This document shows, piece by piece, positions 12,030-36,800 of a stretch of 64,000 bases of DNA (the stretch's first letter is position 1; each line of letters opens with the position of its first letter). The notes under the pieces were generated by a model, which made no database searches, was not told the origin of the DNA, and saw only the letters and a list, made by a program, of their open reading frames with translations. This DNA comes from Owenia fusiformis (taxonomy: Eukaryota > Annelida > Polychaeta > Sabellida > Oweniidae): NCBI GenBank assembly GCA_903813345.2, contig CAIIXF020000004.1, forward strand, positions 29,949,986-30,013,985, given 5' to 3'. Made by a program: the position numbers and the translations under genes.

Positions 12030-12837
12030 AACTAGTTAGGGATCATTATCCCAACGAACGAAGTTCGGTAGGGATATAGTGAAGCCCTCCGTCCGTCAGT
12101 CAGTCCGTCCATCCGTCCGTCTGTCCGTCCGTCTGTCCGTCCGTCTGTCCGTCCGGAAGATAACTCAAATATTAGTTGACGGATTTTCTTCATATTTAGT
12201 GGAAAGATGTATATTGGTGAATAGTTTTGCGCAAAAAAATTTTTTTCAAGATGGCCGCCGCTTTAAAAATGATGGGACTTTTTCGCAAAAATCATAAATT
12301 TTTCATTCTAAACCAAAGTAATAAATATTATTGTTTGAAATTTTGGTAGTATATTTGCAACATCTATTCATTTTAAATATATTCCGTGTTTTCATCCTGA
12401 CCCCCAGGGGCCGTATATGGGGGGTCAGGAAAACAGAAATTTTTGCTTATTTTTAGATCTTTCTGAAGTATAGCTTTATTATACTCAAATTAAAGGCAAT
12501 TAAGAGTAGATTGCAAATATTGTATCTTTTTTCTGATTCGAGCCTCGTAAAATTCAAAATGGCCGTCTAATGTACGATTTCGCAATAATTTGTCGATCCC
12601 TTCAAAGTATGGCTATATTATACTCAAATTGAAGGAATTTTGGAGTAGATCACAATTATGGTATTATTTTTCAGATTTGTACCTCAGAAAATTCAAAATG
12701 GCTGCTTTGCAGGAATTCGCAATTCTAAAATCTAGATTTTTCAATTTTAACCAAAGTAATGATATTGATTGGAATTCGGTAATTGATATTTTGTTCGTTG
12801 GGATTTGCTACTCCGCGGAGTTGCCGTTATCTAGTTG
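12030..12837. mobile_element. Dispersed repeat with GTCC/GTCT microsatellite and imperfect inverted ends
   Basis: The left end reads about aactagtt...ccaacgaac and the right end gttcgttgg...ctagtt, giving imperfect inverted termini. The interior has a (GTCC/GTCT)n tract at about 12088-12158 and several 'caagatggccgcc/caaaatggc' blocks. No protein is encoded. It resembles the non-autonomous repeats common in bivalve genomes and shares the microsatellite and 'aatggc' style with 26479-27930. Family name unknown. Confidence 0.6.
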
Positions 12838-12862
12838 AATAAGCAACAACACTATTTTTTAG

Positions 12863-24643
<11,781 letters not shown>

Positions 24644-26478
24644 AAACACACAGATGGAAGTACACATCGAAATTGATGGTTTTAAATGCAGTGTTTGTCT
24701 CATGAGAGAAACTTATAGAATTTACAGATTTTTTTACTTCACCAAAACTCTTATGTTTTGACAGAAAAAAACGTTGTAGTCTGAACATATTACAATATTG
24801 TACAGTTAAATGATATTGAAGGGCAATACTATTGTACAGTTACAGTTATTGTACAATTACTTTAGAGCCTCTTCGGGGTTTCACTAGAATTTCTCACAGC
24901 AGGCTAAATAAATGAAAACAACAGGCAGAATCAATGGAAATGGAAACGTTGAAAAGTCCCTAAAAACAAATGCCGATTGTGAAAACAACAGGTGAAAATC
25001 GCCTGTTATCTGCTGCTAATGAAAAAGACCCATGTTCAAACAAACTATTTTTCTGATGATATCAAAGCTTTAAGCTGTCAAGCAGCAAACAAAATTCCAA
25101 TTTCCATTTAAAGGCAATCGATCCCATATTTCCATTTTAAAGGCACTATTTCCATTTTAATGGGAATCATGGCTTTACAAATTACTTATCAACAAGCAGC
25201 ATAGCAAGTTTCAAAACTCCCTTTTAAAAGCAATTAATCCACTGTTTACATGAGTGATTTTTCAATCTTTGATAATCACAGAAAAACTGTTATTATGTTA
25301 GTTGACATTTGTTATGCAGAAACTTAACAAGCAGAATAAAATAAAGCGTTGTATTATCCAAAATAGTCAAATTCTCTTCTGTTGAAATCAACGCTGGTGT
25401 ATATTGTGTTGAAGTAGGCCATCTCCTGGCATGTGGACGTTTCAAATCTTATGAATTCCAACCGTATAAAGACCACACTTTACGATGGTGAACCATCAAC
25501 AATTCTAAAAGTTTATTTTTTCATGATATCGGCGATAAAAAGTCAGCACGTGTCTGTTTTCGAGGCAAACCCGATTTCATTTTCAGAACAGAAAATTTAC
25601 GGCACGTGACATGACGTGTGTGGTTGAAACAATTTGCCACGAAATATGATTTCTTAGATAAAAATGAAACCCTGGCTTTCAAAGACGAGTTATTCGCTCT
25701 AATGTTGAGCCAATTATTGCATGATTGAGGCTATTCTCATCAATTTTGCAAAGGGTATAATATCACTTGCAATTGAGTGCGAAATCAATCGAGCTGAAAC
25801 GCTATTGAAAGCATGTAAGTTATATAACAGCAACATTGCCAGTGGTTGGGAATTAAACTATTTAGCCCGAATGTAATGTTGTAAGGCCAAAATATAATCA
25901 TTGGGTTAACATTTCATAAGGTTTCACAAATGAATTTTCAATCAATTCTTTGTATTTGTAATGAATAATATTGCAGTCCTCTTTCCTCAAGAATTTCTTT
26001 TTGTGAAATTAAATGTAGTAGTTTGCAATAACAACTTTTCGATTTAGCGCCAGAATAACGGCACGTCATTGTCAGGTGACCTCAAAAAGTGCGCAAAAAT
26101 AACAACATTTCAGAGGTTGGCAGTCTTATCTTAATAAATCGTGTTGTATGGGGCAATATCACAAGCTTTGCAGTCAACGTAACAAAAGGGATGCTATTTG
26201 TGCTAAAAACAAGATAATAAGAGATTCTTCAATTGGTTTTAGTACAACTTTAAATTCTCATTACGTCTCGTTTGATCAGATCTTCGCTCGTTCGGGTCAG
26301 ATAGCATGGCGCATATAGTTAATAGTTCAATGGTTCAACTTTCATTGATTTTCACCCTTATGTATCCAATAGTTATGCAAATTAAACTATGTCCAGAAAA
26401 ATAAAATTTTACCTGTCCAAAACTAGAAAAGATATTTCACTTTTGTGATTTTATAACACGGGGTCTATCAGCTGACCT
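24644..26478. other. ACSL 3' untranslated region and intergenic spacer
   Basis: No coding feature. Candidate polyadenylation signals AATAAA occur at 24907-24912 and 25335-25340; I cannot say which is used. The remainder is AT-rich and unremarkable. Confidence 0.55.
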
Positions 26479-27930
26479 TTTTAGCTCACATGGTGAGCTT
26501 TTGCAATCGCTCACTTGTCCGTCTGTCTGTCCGTCCGTCCGTCCGTCTGTCTGTCCGTCAACAATAGTGGCACGTTTTAAAATCTCTGTCGATAGGATTC
26601 CTGTTTTAAGTTTTTTCTGTTCAACATCAATACAGAAAACTCCCCTATGACTCCTGGTTCAAAAGCTCACCTATTTTCAAAATGGCTGCCATTTTTGTCT
26701 CGCGAAATTCACTTTTGACCCATTTCCTAGCTTTACAAATAATTTCAGGTGTCCTACATTGTAAATCTCCATGTCAATGTAAAGAGTAGATATATGAAAC
26801 AATTTTGTTACAAAAAATCAGCGAAAAATTATATCCATTTTTTTATTTTCAGCCATTTTAGTTAACATTGATTTGTCCATCTGACTCGCGAAATCCACTT
26901 TTCCGTCAACAACAGTGGCACGTTTTAAAACCTCTGTCGATAGGATTCCTGTTTTAAGTTATTTCTGTTCAACATCAATACAGAAAACTCCCCTATGACT
27001 CCTGGTTCAAAAGCTCGCCTATTTTCAAAATGGCCGCCATTTTTGTCTCGCGAAATTCACTTTTGACCTATTCCCTAGCTTTACAAATAATTTCAAGTGT
27101 CCTACATTGTAAAAATCCATGTCAATTTAAAGAGTAGATGTATGAAATAATTTTGTTACGAAAAATCAGCAAAAAATTATATCCGTTTTTTTATTTTCAG
27201 CCATTTTAGTTAACATTGATTTGTCCATCTGTCTCGCAAAATCCACTTTTGGACCATTTGCCTTAAACCCTCTGTCGATAGGATTCCTGTTTTAAGTTAA
27301 TTTTGTTCAACATCAATACAAAAAACTCTCCTGTGACTCTTGGTTCAAAAGCTCACTTATTTTCAAAATGGTCGCCATTCTTGTCTCGCGAAATTCACTT
27401 TTGGCCCATTTCCTAGCTTTACAAATAATTTCAGCTGTCCTGCATTGTAAAAAGCCATGTCACTGTAAAGAGTAGTTGTATGAAATAATTTTGTTAAAAA
27501 AATCGGCAAAATATTATATCCGTTTTTTTTATTTTTTTATTTTCAGCCATTTTAGTTATAATTGATTTATCCATCTGTCTCTCAGTCTGCCCAAAATAGT
27601 GGCAAGTTTTAAAACCTCTGTCTGTCAACACTTGGCTCTTTTTAAATCCTCTGTAGATAGGATTCCCGATTTAAAATATTTTTGTTCAACATCAATAAAG
27701 AAAAAAAAAACTGTGACTCCTGCTTCAAAATCTCGCCTATTTTCAAAATGGCCACCATTTTTGTCCCTGGAAATTCACTTTTGGCCCATTTCCTAGCTTT
27801 ACAAATAAGTTCAGGTGTCCTGCATTGTAAAAAGTCATGTCTTTGTAAAGAGTAGTTGTATGAAATAATTTTGTCACAAAAAATCTGCAAAAAATTATGT
27901 GAGCCCAGTACCCACGGTACTAATTTTTCA
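26479..27930. repeat. Dispersed repeat with four ~350-bp internal tandem copies
   Basis: Opens with an inverted tagctcacatggtgagct motif and a GTCC/GTCT microsatellite (26515-26560). Four copies of a roughly 350-bp unit follow, starting near 26560, 26905, 27250 and 27600, each with a 'ctctgtcgataggattcctg' block, a 'tttcaaaatgg' block and 'cctagctttacaaataattt'. No protein family is recognised. The style matches repeats common in bivalve genomes. Confidence 0.8.
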
Positions 27931-28005
27931 TTTATTTTTAATAGGAACAGGTCGGTCAAAAAGTAGACACGTCTTCTATTAAGTCTGTACTATACTAACG
28001 CATGA

Positions 28006-28884
28006 TACACTCCCCTCCATAAGTTTGGCAACATTTTTTCTCCATTGAACTACGTGTTAAAGCCTCTTTACGTTTGAATTTTTATTTACTTAACCGGCGT
28101 TGAAATAACTTATGATATTGATGGAAACGTAACTTGACTTTATTTCCAATACCTCCAAATTTTCTCATTTTTTTCCTCAATTACAATAGGTCGAAAATTG
28201 ATGATAAATTTGATTAGTTTTTGAAAATCGTCATTCCCATGTAATCCAATGGGAAATGGAGGGTTCGGGGCAAATCAGAAATCAGGATATCTTTTCAGTA
28301 AAAGATTCAGCAAAAAATATTTTCATATAGAAAATTGAATTATCTAACTTTTTTGAACACTAAGTGTTTAGTTTATTTGATGAATATTAAAGTTACAGCG
28401 CTTCAAAGTCATTTTTGAAAATAATTTTTCGCCTCCTGTGTTATTTCAATGGGAGAGGTTTTTTGACAAACAATTTTGACTTTAAAGCCCTATAACTTTG
28501 TTGAACCTGAAGAAACATATCAATTTTTTGTTAAATAAAGTTAGCAAATTCAATTACCTGCCTAACTCGTATTTTTTGCAAGGACTCGGATGGATGGATA
28601 TTCTGTCATATGACTTGCGGCAAACCTACCATTTCCCATTGGTTAACATGGGAATGTCGATTTTCAAAAATTCATCAAATTCATCATCAATTTTCGACCT
28701 ATTGTAATTGAGGAAAAAAATTGAGAAAATTTGGAGGTATTGGAATTAAAGTGAAATTACGTTTCCATCAATAGTATAAGTATTTTCATCGCAGGTTAAG
28801 TAAATAAAAATTCAAACGTAAAGAGGCTTTAACACGTAGTTCAATGGGGGAAAAAAGGTTGCCAAACTTATGGAGGGGAGTGTA
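28006..28884. mobile_element. Foldback Tc1/mariner-like MITE, 879 bp, arms about 270 bp
   Basis: Left end TACACTCCCCTCCATAAG, right end its inverse, with long arms sharing 'acgtgttaaagcctctttac', 'aattttctca', 'attacaataggtcgaaaatt' and 'cccatgt'. TA at both edges fits a TA target duplication. No transposase. Confidence 0.85.
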
Positions 28885-29329
28885 CGTAGTAGTGCACTAA
28901 TGTTGACAAACACGGCAAATACAGGTCTAGTTTTATAGCTCTTACTGTCAACACAGCGTAGTGGTGTCAAAAAGTGGAATTGTCGGTTGTATTCATTGAT
29001 AAACTGGAGCACTAATGCTTTCCCAGCTGGTAACACGGCTGAGGATAAAATGTGCATTTTACATAGGTAACGCATAACGTTTAGCAAATTGAACATTCGT
29101 AGTTAGTGTTGCTCAACATTTCAGTATAAAGCAAAAGGTACAGTAGTATGAAAGGTGCGATCCCGGAAAATACTCAATCAACACATGAAGACGTCGGTCT
29201 GTTTATCTAGCAATAGTGTGGTATAAATCAACACACGTTATAAAGTGAATTTTTTTAGTTTGACACAATAAAACAAAATATAAAACTATTTATATTGGCT
29301 CGTGCATTCATTAGATATTTCGGTCACAG
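28885..29329. other. Unassigned intergenic sequence
   Basis: No repeat, exon or motif recognised in about 445 bases. Confidence 0.5.
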
Positions 29330-29865
29330 GTCATCTCAACCCCAAGTCAAGTCAACCCCAGTAAAACCCAACCCTATTCATTTCTACGATGTCTAATTTA
29401 ATTTTAGAATTTTTGAGAATCTAGCATTTTGAATGATACTTTGATTAGAAAGTTGTCAAAATATTCAAAAATAGTTAGCTCAGAGATTAGTCATAAGTTA
29501 TGTATATGTACATGCATTATTTACTAATAGATGGACTGGAAGCAATGCTCGTGTTCCAGTTTTCCAAATAATCACGAGTGTCAACCTCAGAGGGATTACA
29601 ACAAAACAATTTATGTATTAGCAGGTCTAAGAATGAAAATCACAAACTGACTCAGAATTTATTAAAACTTTTTTATGAAATAAGCTTTCATAGCATGTGC
29701 CAGTGGAATATAAGTTTTTCAATAAAGAAATATACACTGAGTAGGGGTTGAGTTTTACTGGGGTTAAGTTTTACAGGGTTGAGTTGACTTGGGGTTGAGT
29801 TTTACTGGGGTTGAGTTTTACTGGGTTGAATTGACTTGGGGTTGAGATGACCAGGAAACGATATT
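29330..29865. mobile_element. Short element with inverted 'aaccccaagtcaa' ends
   Basis: Left end aggtcatctcaaccccaag is mirrored by cttggggttgagatgacc at the right, near 29832-29850. The inner edges carry several short direct repeats of the ttgacttggggttgag kind. The same motif recurs at 31096-31176, so this is a family. No coding content. Confidence 0.65.
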
Positions 29866-30730
29866 TCACCCTCTCAATGTCTACGAAATGTAAATATTTC
29901 GACGGATTGTTTTATCTACAATTTTAATGAACTCCTCTAATTTCTTGAAATAGTCTGATAAAGTAGAGACTTTCCACCCCCCCCCCCCCTATTGTTTTTA
30001 TACGGGAAGCTTTACGTTACCCTTGAGATTAGGTAGAACGGATACACGTGTTGGACGTAATCTATACAAAAAAATTCTTTGTATTTCTTACAAACCTTAA
30101 ATCATTTTTTTAAATGAATTGAGATATATCTGAATTATCGAAAGTGACTGAAGTTTTAAGATGCAGAACTGAAAAGGGGACATCCCGATTTTAATTTCAC
30201 CAGATAACCTTGAAAACCGAAGGGTTATCCTGAAATAGAAAATAGGGATGAGATTGAAAAACGAGTGAAGGGTTATCAGTTTTTTTACTTTTTAATATTT
30301 GGGCAATGTGCTATACCAATCCTCTCGACCTGCAATGAATAAGCACACACCCACTACATCTAATATTTAAATGTGTAACAAGTTCTTTGTGTAGTTTCGA
30401 AACTCACAGGTTATCAAAGTATTGATCTATTCCTATTTGATGTCAATATATAGGATGTCAATATATGCGAACACACTTTGGGGTCAGAAACTGGAACAAC
30501 CAACACATCCGTTAAGTTGTACAAATATCTGAATATCCAATGTGTTAAAATGTACCATTCAAAGCCGATAGGGTTTTTACCCATTTGATATGTAACGATA
30601 TTAAACTAATATAGGTCAAAATCTGGGACTATGAAGAGAATTGTTGGCAATACTTGTTGACCGCATTCATTGGTGCAAAGCAACGTCATGTTTGCCGTTT
30701 ATACGTTGAATCATACAACAATTATACGAC
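29866..30730. other. Upstream region of the FABP gene
   Basis: Holds a C11 run near 29980-29992 and otherwise AT-rich sequence. No exon recognised; may contain regulatory sequence of FABP. Confidence 0.45.
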
Positions 30731-30738
30731 TATTTAAG
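30731..30738 (+). promoter_or_regulatory. TATA-like element upstream of FABP
   Basis: TATTTAAG lies 63 bases before the ATG, and a plausible start region (aacactacaag) follows about 20-30 bases later. Inference from position and sequence only. Confidence 0.35.
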
Positions 30739-30793
30739 CCGCAAAACACTACAAGCGTAATCATAACGACTTTACAAATCATTTAAGTCTAAG

Positions 30794-30872
30794 ATGGCTG
30801 CACCGATTGATCTTAGTGGAAACTGGAAGGTTGGGAAAAGTGACAACTTGGATGCATTCCTGTCAGCTGTGG
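30794..30872 (+). CDS. FABP: FABP exon 1
   Basis: ATG in context taagATGGC, reads MAAPIDLSGNWKVGKSDNLD AFLSAV, ends one base into Gly; donor gtaagtca. Confidence 0.92.
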
Positions 30873-33800
30873 GTAAGTCATGTGCATGCGCTATTATTGA
30901 TAAATTGTAGACATTTCGTAGTAATACAGCAAGGTGATATTTTTGCTATTTAATTACTATAATTACCATCAGCATCACAAATAAAACTGGCGTAAGATTC
31001 CCGGGAACAACTGTCTCGGTTTGACTTTCGCTTAACTACCCTAAAACTGAATCGCAAATAAAGCGCCTGTGAATAGAGAAATACGTAAACGTGACTAAGG
31101 GTTGACTTGACTTGGGGTCGAGTTGACTAAGGGTTGACTTGACTTGGGTTGAGTTGACTTGGGGTTGAGTTGACCGGGAAGCTTATGTAACACCCTCTAC
31201 AGCGAGTCGCGGGCAAGTCATGGTAAAGCACTTGGGAGGAACTCAAAACGAAGATACGTTCCTTTATCCTTCCAATATTTAGCAAGTATGTAGTTCCGGT
31301 TTCAAAATATAATTACAACTTAAAATTGGTATTTTTATTGCTGGGATATTCACAAATCAATTCCCTCGATTAGGAAACGAGGGTATGTATTTTCCTATTA
31401 TTAGAGAGGTTTCGGTATACGTTTTCAGCCGAACTTATATTGCAAACTTCAACTTTTAAACTTTTAAATGACGAAAATCCCACTGGGGAGGAACATTTCT
31501 GGATGAAACGAGGAACGTTCTTCCCCTCGTTTCCTAATTGAGGGAATTGATTTGTGAATATCCCAGCAATTAGGCTTACATTATCAATTTCTAAGTTGTA
31601 ATCATATTTTGAAACCGGAACTACATACTTGCTAAATATTGGAAGGATAAAGGAACGTATCTTCGTTTCGAGTTCCTCCCAAATGCTTTACCATGACTTG
31701 CCAGCAACTCGCTATAGAGAGTGTTACATAAGGTTGGCTATTAGTAAATAATCTATATAGCGATACCCTTTTTTAAATCACGATCAGTGATATAATTTTT
31801 ATTAAAAGGGAATTGTGATGCCCTTTTAAATCAATTAAGAAGAAATAGCGATATCATTTTGAAATCAGTAACACAATTCTTATTGAGACGTTCTTAACGT
31901 TCTTAATAGTCACGATAGATGGCGCCTAGTGTTTCAATGTTTTTGTAATCCCTATACTATATAATAAGATACAGTACATGTATTAAATACAGTTCATTTC
32001 TTGATTTATAGGTGTAAATATAGCGAAACGGAAAATAGCTTCTGCCGCTCCGTTAACGCTGGTTATCTCACAAGATGGCTCGAAGATCACCATAGAAGCA
32101 AAGTCGGTGAAGTACGTATTCATTAACTGGATCATTTTCAAAAAATGAATACAATAAGAGAGTGCACCTTTTATATTTCATCTAAGATTTTATTAGCAAA
32201 CCTATGGTACATGCACCGTGTATTACCTCCCTTATTTACATAATATATATCCTTAACATTACAGCACAATGGCTCATTCATTCATTTGTCTGTTTGTTTG
32301 TTTGTTTGCTTTTTGCTTTTTCTGACCGGGTATAATCTCAAGACCCCTAAGTCCGGGTCAGCTGAATTCCCAAGGAATGCCACGGCCATTCAAATTGTGA
32401 TCTCGTTTCTCTCTGTAAACGCCCGAAAATAAATCCATTGGGCCAAGACTAACCTAAAGTTATGTAAGTCTCGTATCTAACCAAAATACATAAAGCTACG
32501 AATACTGTTGATCCCCGCCATCTATTTTTATAGACGTCCATGAATACACATTAAAATGTAATCAATCACCTTTTATGCTAAGTAAATAATCGTAACTAAT
32601 TTATTGTAGAAACAGGAAAAGCACATTTGAAGTTGGAGCTGGTGATTTCGATGATGAATCCCCAGATGGAAGGCCGGTCAAGGTCGGTAATTTGGTCATT
32701 TATATCAGGTGATCAAGGTCTGTTATCTAATTGGTCCTTTATATCGGGTGATCAAGGTCTGTTATCTAATTGGTCATTTACATAAGGCCAATCGAAGTCA
32801 GTAATCTTACTGGTCATTTATATCAGGTGATCAAGGTCTGTTATCTAATTGGTTATTTATATAAGGCCGATCGAAGTCAGTAGTCTTATTGGTCATTTAT
32901 ATCAGGTGATCAAGGTCTGTTATCTAATTGGTCATTTATATAAGGCCTATCAAAGTCAGTAATCTTAGTGGTCATTTAGATCATGTGATCAAGGTTGGTA
33001 ATCTTATTGGTCATTTATATCAGGTGATCAAGGTCTGTTATCTAATTGGTCATTTATATAAGGCCGCCAAAATCAGTAATCTTAGTGGTCATTTAGATCA
33101 GGTGATCAAGGTCTGTAATCTAATTGGTCATTTATATAAGGCCGTCAAAGTCAGTAATCTTAGTGGTCATTTAGATCAGGTGATCAAGGTCTGTAATCTG
33201 ATTGCTCATCTACAGGGTGGTCAAAAGAAATTGGAACGTTTGTTAATTGAACACAAAACCTTTATTTTCCTTTAAAATTCCGCATACTGAGCATTGGTGC
33301 AAACCACAAAGTTAATGCATTAAACTAGTCAATGTTTCATAGGACCCCCTTTTCTTCAATATACACTTGTCAATTTCGCCGCTACTTTTTCAAGTATTCT
33401 TTAATTCAAAGCTGTAATGAATACATATGTATGTTGATTGATATACACATTTTATAAAATCATATTTAGTTGACAAGAGGTATTAACATCTATGGTTTAC
33501 TAGAAAACTATTTTGTTATTGTCAGCTTAAGATTACCCAAAATCATTATTTTTATTTAAGAGTAGGAAAGAAAGTACATGTCAGGGGTGAGTGATTGCAT
33601 AACCTATACAGCTACTATATAAATTGACTAAATCATTGTTTCCACTTTTCAGTAAAGGGGAAACTGACTAGTTATTCACAAGGCTGTATTAAAGACCACC
33701 TCTAAGCAGATATGATATAATATATCATTTGTGTTCTGGGAAACTCCTTTATGATATTGATACATACAGTATATTGATATATTCAATGAATATTATTCAT

Positions 33801-36800
33801 ATTAAAACAATAAAGGGGGGAGGGGGAGGCTCCATTTACCAATCAAAACAGACTGCCCTGGCCTCTTTCTGGAGAATATTCAATCAGAAATACACCCAAC
33901 AACAATAGCCATCAAAATATGCTTGATATCCATAAAAAAAAGTTAAATATGATCATGTCTTCATGTATTTGATCTTCCCGAAGGCAAACATATAAGTTTG
34001 TTCAGGCTGAATTTTTAAACAATAAGGCTTGGACAAAATCAAACGGACAGCAAAGCGAATGAATCATTTCAAAATTGAGACCCAGGCTTCAACTTGTAAT
34101 TCAGTAGAAGAGGGATCATATCAAACATTGTCTAGTTTAATGCATTAACTTTGTTGTTTGCACCTATAACCTCTACATCAGATAAATATAAATTGAAAAT
34201 TACATAGTAAAATGTTGGTGCATTTTAGAGGAAAAATATGATTTTTAGTTCAATTATCAAATGTTCCAATTTTTTTGGACCACCCTATATATCAGGTGAT
34301 CAAGGTCTGTAATTTGATTGGTCATTTGTATCAGTTGATCAAAGTCTGTAATCTGATTGGTCCTTCATATCAGGTGATCAATGTATGTAGTCTAATTGGT
34401 TATTTAAATCATGTGAACAAGGTTTGTAATCGGATCGGTCGTTTATACGAGGTGATCAAGGTCTGGAATCTGATTGATCATTTATATCAGGTGATCTAGG
34501 TTTGTAATCTGATTGGTCATTCATATCAGCTGATCAATGCTTGTAATCTGATTGGTCGTTTAGGCCTAAATAAGTTGATCAAGTCTGTAATCTGATTGGT
34601 CATTTATATAAGGCCGATCAAGGTCTGCAATCTAATTGGTCATTTATGTTACGCGGTATATGGCATACATTCATGGTTGCGCGGTATTTGTGATACGGGT
34701 GAATATGCCATACTCACCTGCGGTATATGGCATATTCTGCAAGTGAGTATGCGATATTCCGCAGTGAATATGCGATACATTGATTTTAGTGAATACCCGA
34801 TACTCACCTGCGGAATATGTCATACTCACTTGCGGAATATGCCATACACCGCCGGTGAATATGACATATACCGCAGGTGAAAACGTGATACAGAAAGCTT
34901 TGATTTGATTGGTTGCGAGAGTCGACTCTAAATGTAAAACTACGCTGGATTACCAATATAGTTAGTGCGTCGAGTACTAATATATGAATCCTCGATTGAT
35001 TGAGTAAGTTTATTACGTGAGATTGGTGACTGATACTTCTGCTAAGTTAATATATTCGATACACAGTACTGTTGATTCAGTAATCATTATCATAATTAAT
35101 AAAATTTTACTTGTTCGTTCAATCGATGCTATTGACAATTGCGTACTTCCGTATCACGTTCTCATTGGTTAGTGTGTGTGCCATATACCGCAGGTGAATC
35201 TGTCATACACCGCAAGTGAATATGGCATATTCGTTGCGGAATATGACATATTTTTGTATCGTGTTTACCGCGTAATAATTTATATCAGGCCGATCGAGGT
35301 CTGTAATCTGATTTATGATTTGTACCTGGTGAACGTTTTAGAACGTGTGATAGTATACTTGCATTTACATATGAATAATTTCATATTGGAGCATATAACT
35401 TGTAAGCAGGAATGATAATTTCAGGAAATATCTTATAAATATATGGGTTGCCAACCTACCCTATGTATGCACGCGTTGTTTACGGGTGTGTAGGCGTTAA
35501 TTACGCCCGTGTAGACGCAAAATTACGCCCATGCAGACGTAATTTACGCCCTTGTAGGCGTTAATTACGCCCGTTAAGAAGTGGGTTCTATACACGTTAA
35601 AACAAATACAGGCGTAAAGTAACGGCCTTAAAATGTTCGATAGCGGGCGTTAAGACGTTATTTAACACGCATTGAGAAACATCTATACGCTCGTCGAGTT
35701 TATTTTAGCGCCGTTAATTATGAACCAATCACTGAATCAGCATCTTGCTTACATGATGATACAATGCATTCTAGCTAAAAGTGCAACTCCAGATCATTGT
35801 GCAAGTTATTACTCACGATTGTGCCAGGAACAACTATTGCAAGTTATGGCATAAGGAACATTATTTCTTTTCTAGGCATCTTGGTGCACTATTTGTGCAA
35901 ATGAAGGATTGGGAGAATTATCCGAAAAAATCATCATATTTAGAAACAAAACATGTCATTCTCAAATTCTGCAATTTTGTCGTTTCTACAATGGGTGTTG
36001 ATAACTAGGGATGGGACGGTTCGTTTCGGTTCAGTTCGGTTCGGTTTTTCGGTTCCCCGGCCGTCGGTTCGGTTTTTTCGGTTCGGTTCATTCAATTTAG
36101 CGATTGTTATAGATTGAATGCCTTTATCTCGGACTACACTACTGATTGTCACTTTATTTTATTACCCACAATAAAATAACTTATTTTACTTGTAGAAGAA
36201 ACCTTTTTCTTATAGGCCTACTATCTTGCAAACGCTACACTGATGATGTCTTTTCAGATGTCGTGACATCTATGATGCATTTCCTATATAGGAGCTCAAA
36301 TATGGATGCTTTGTGCGCGCAAATTAATACCCTACATCACAACAAATACCCCTACAAATATAAATTTGCGCAAATCAATTATGCCAACATTATAATATTA
36401 TTGTGACGATTTTTGATTTTGATTTTTTGAATTTCCCGCATATTGTTCGCTAAAGCGACTTGTTGTATAGCATTTTCTGAGAACACCCATATCCATATCA
36501 ACCAGACCAATAAAATATCGCTAAGAATGTCAAATTAAACTCCTGATTTTGCAATAATTAGTACATATTTCTTTCAAAAAGTTATTGTTTTAGATGTATA
36601 GTTCTTGTTTGTTTCATAATCACTTAAAATTAGAGTGGACTTGGCAGGAATTAATGTAAAATGGAGCGTTGTCAGTTTGTTCAATTTTTGCCGATCTTAG
36701 AACATAGAAATTTTGTGTTGGTCCATTTCATGCCTATTTCTCTATTATTTCATGCATGTTCTCTTGTAATTATGTTGTGTAATTAAGGTAATTGAATATC

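Larger units (their letters stand above)
32683..35320 (+). repeat. 39-bp array at the FABP exon 3 donor, about 23 copies, split by two transposons
   Basis: Unit gtgatcaaggtctgtaatct + aattggtcatttatatcag. Many copies carry aaggccgatcaaggtc, which matches the exon 3 end plus donor (gaaggccggtcaaggtc) at 15 of 16 positions. Array blocks are 32683-33210, 34288-34648 and 35276-35320. The two gaps are the insertions at 33213-34287 and 34649-35275. Confidence 0.88.

Noticed and set aside
12079-12297. Frame with (SVRP)n repeats
   Set aside because: It is the GTCC/GTCT microsatellite read as protein.
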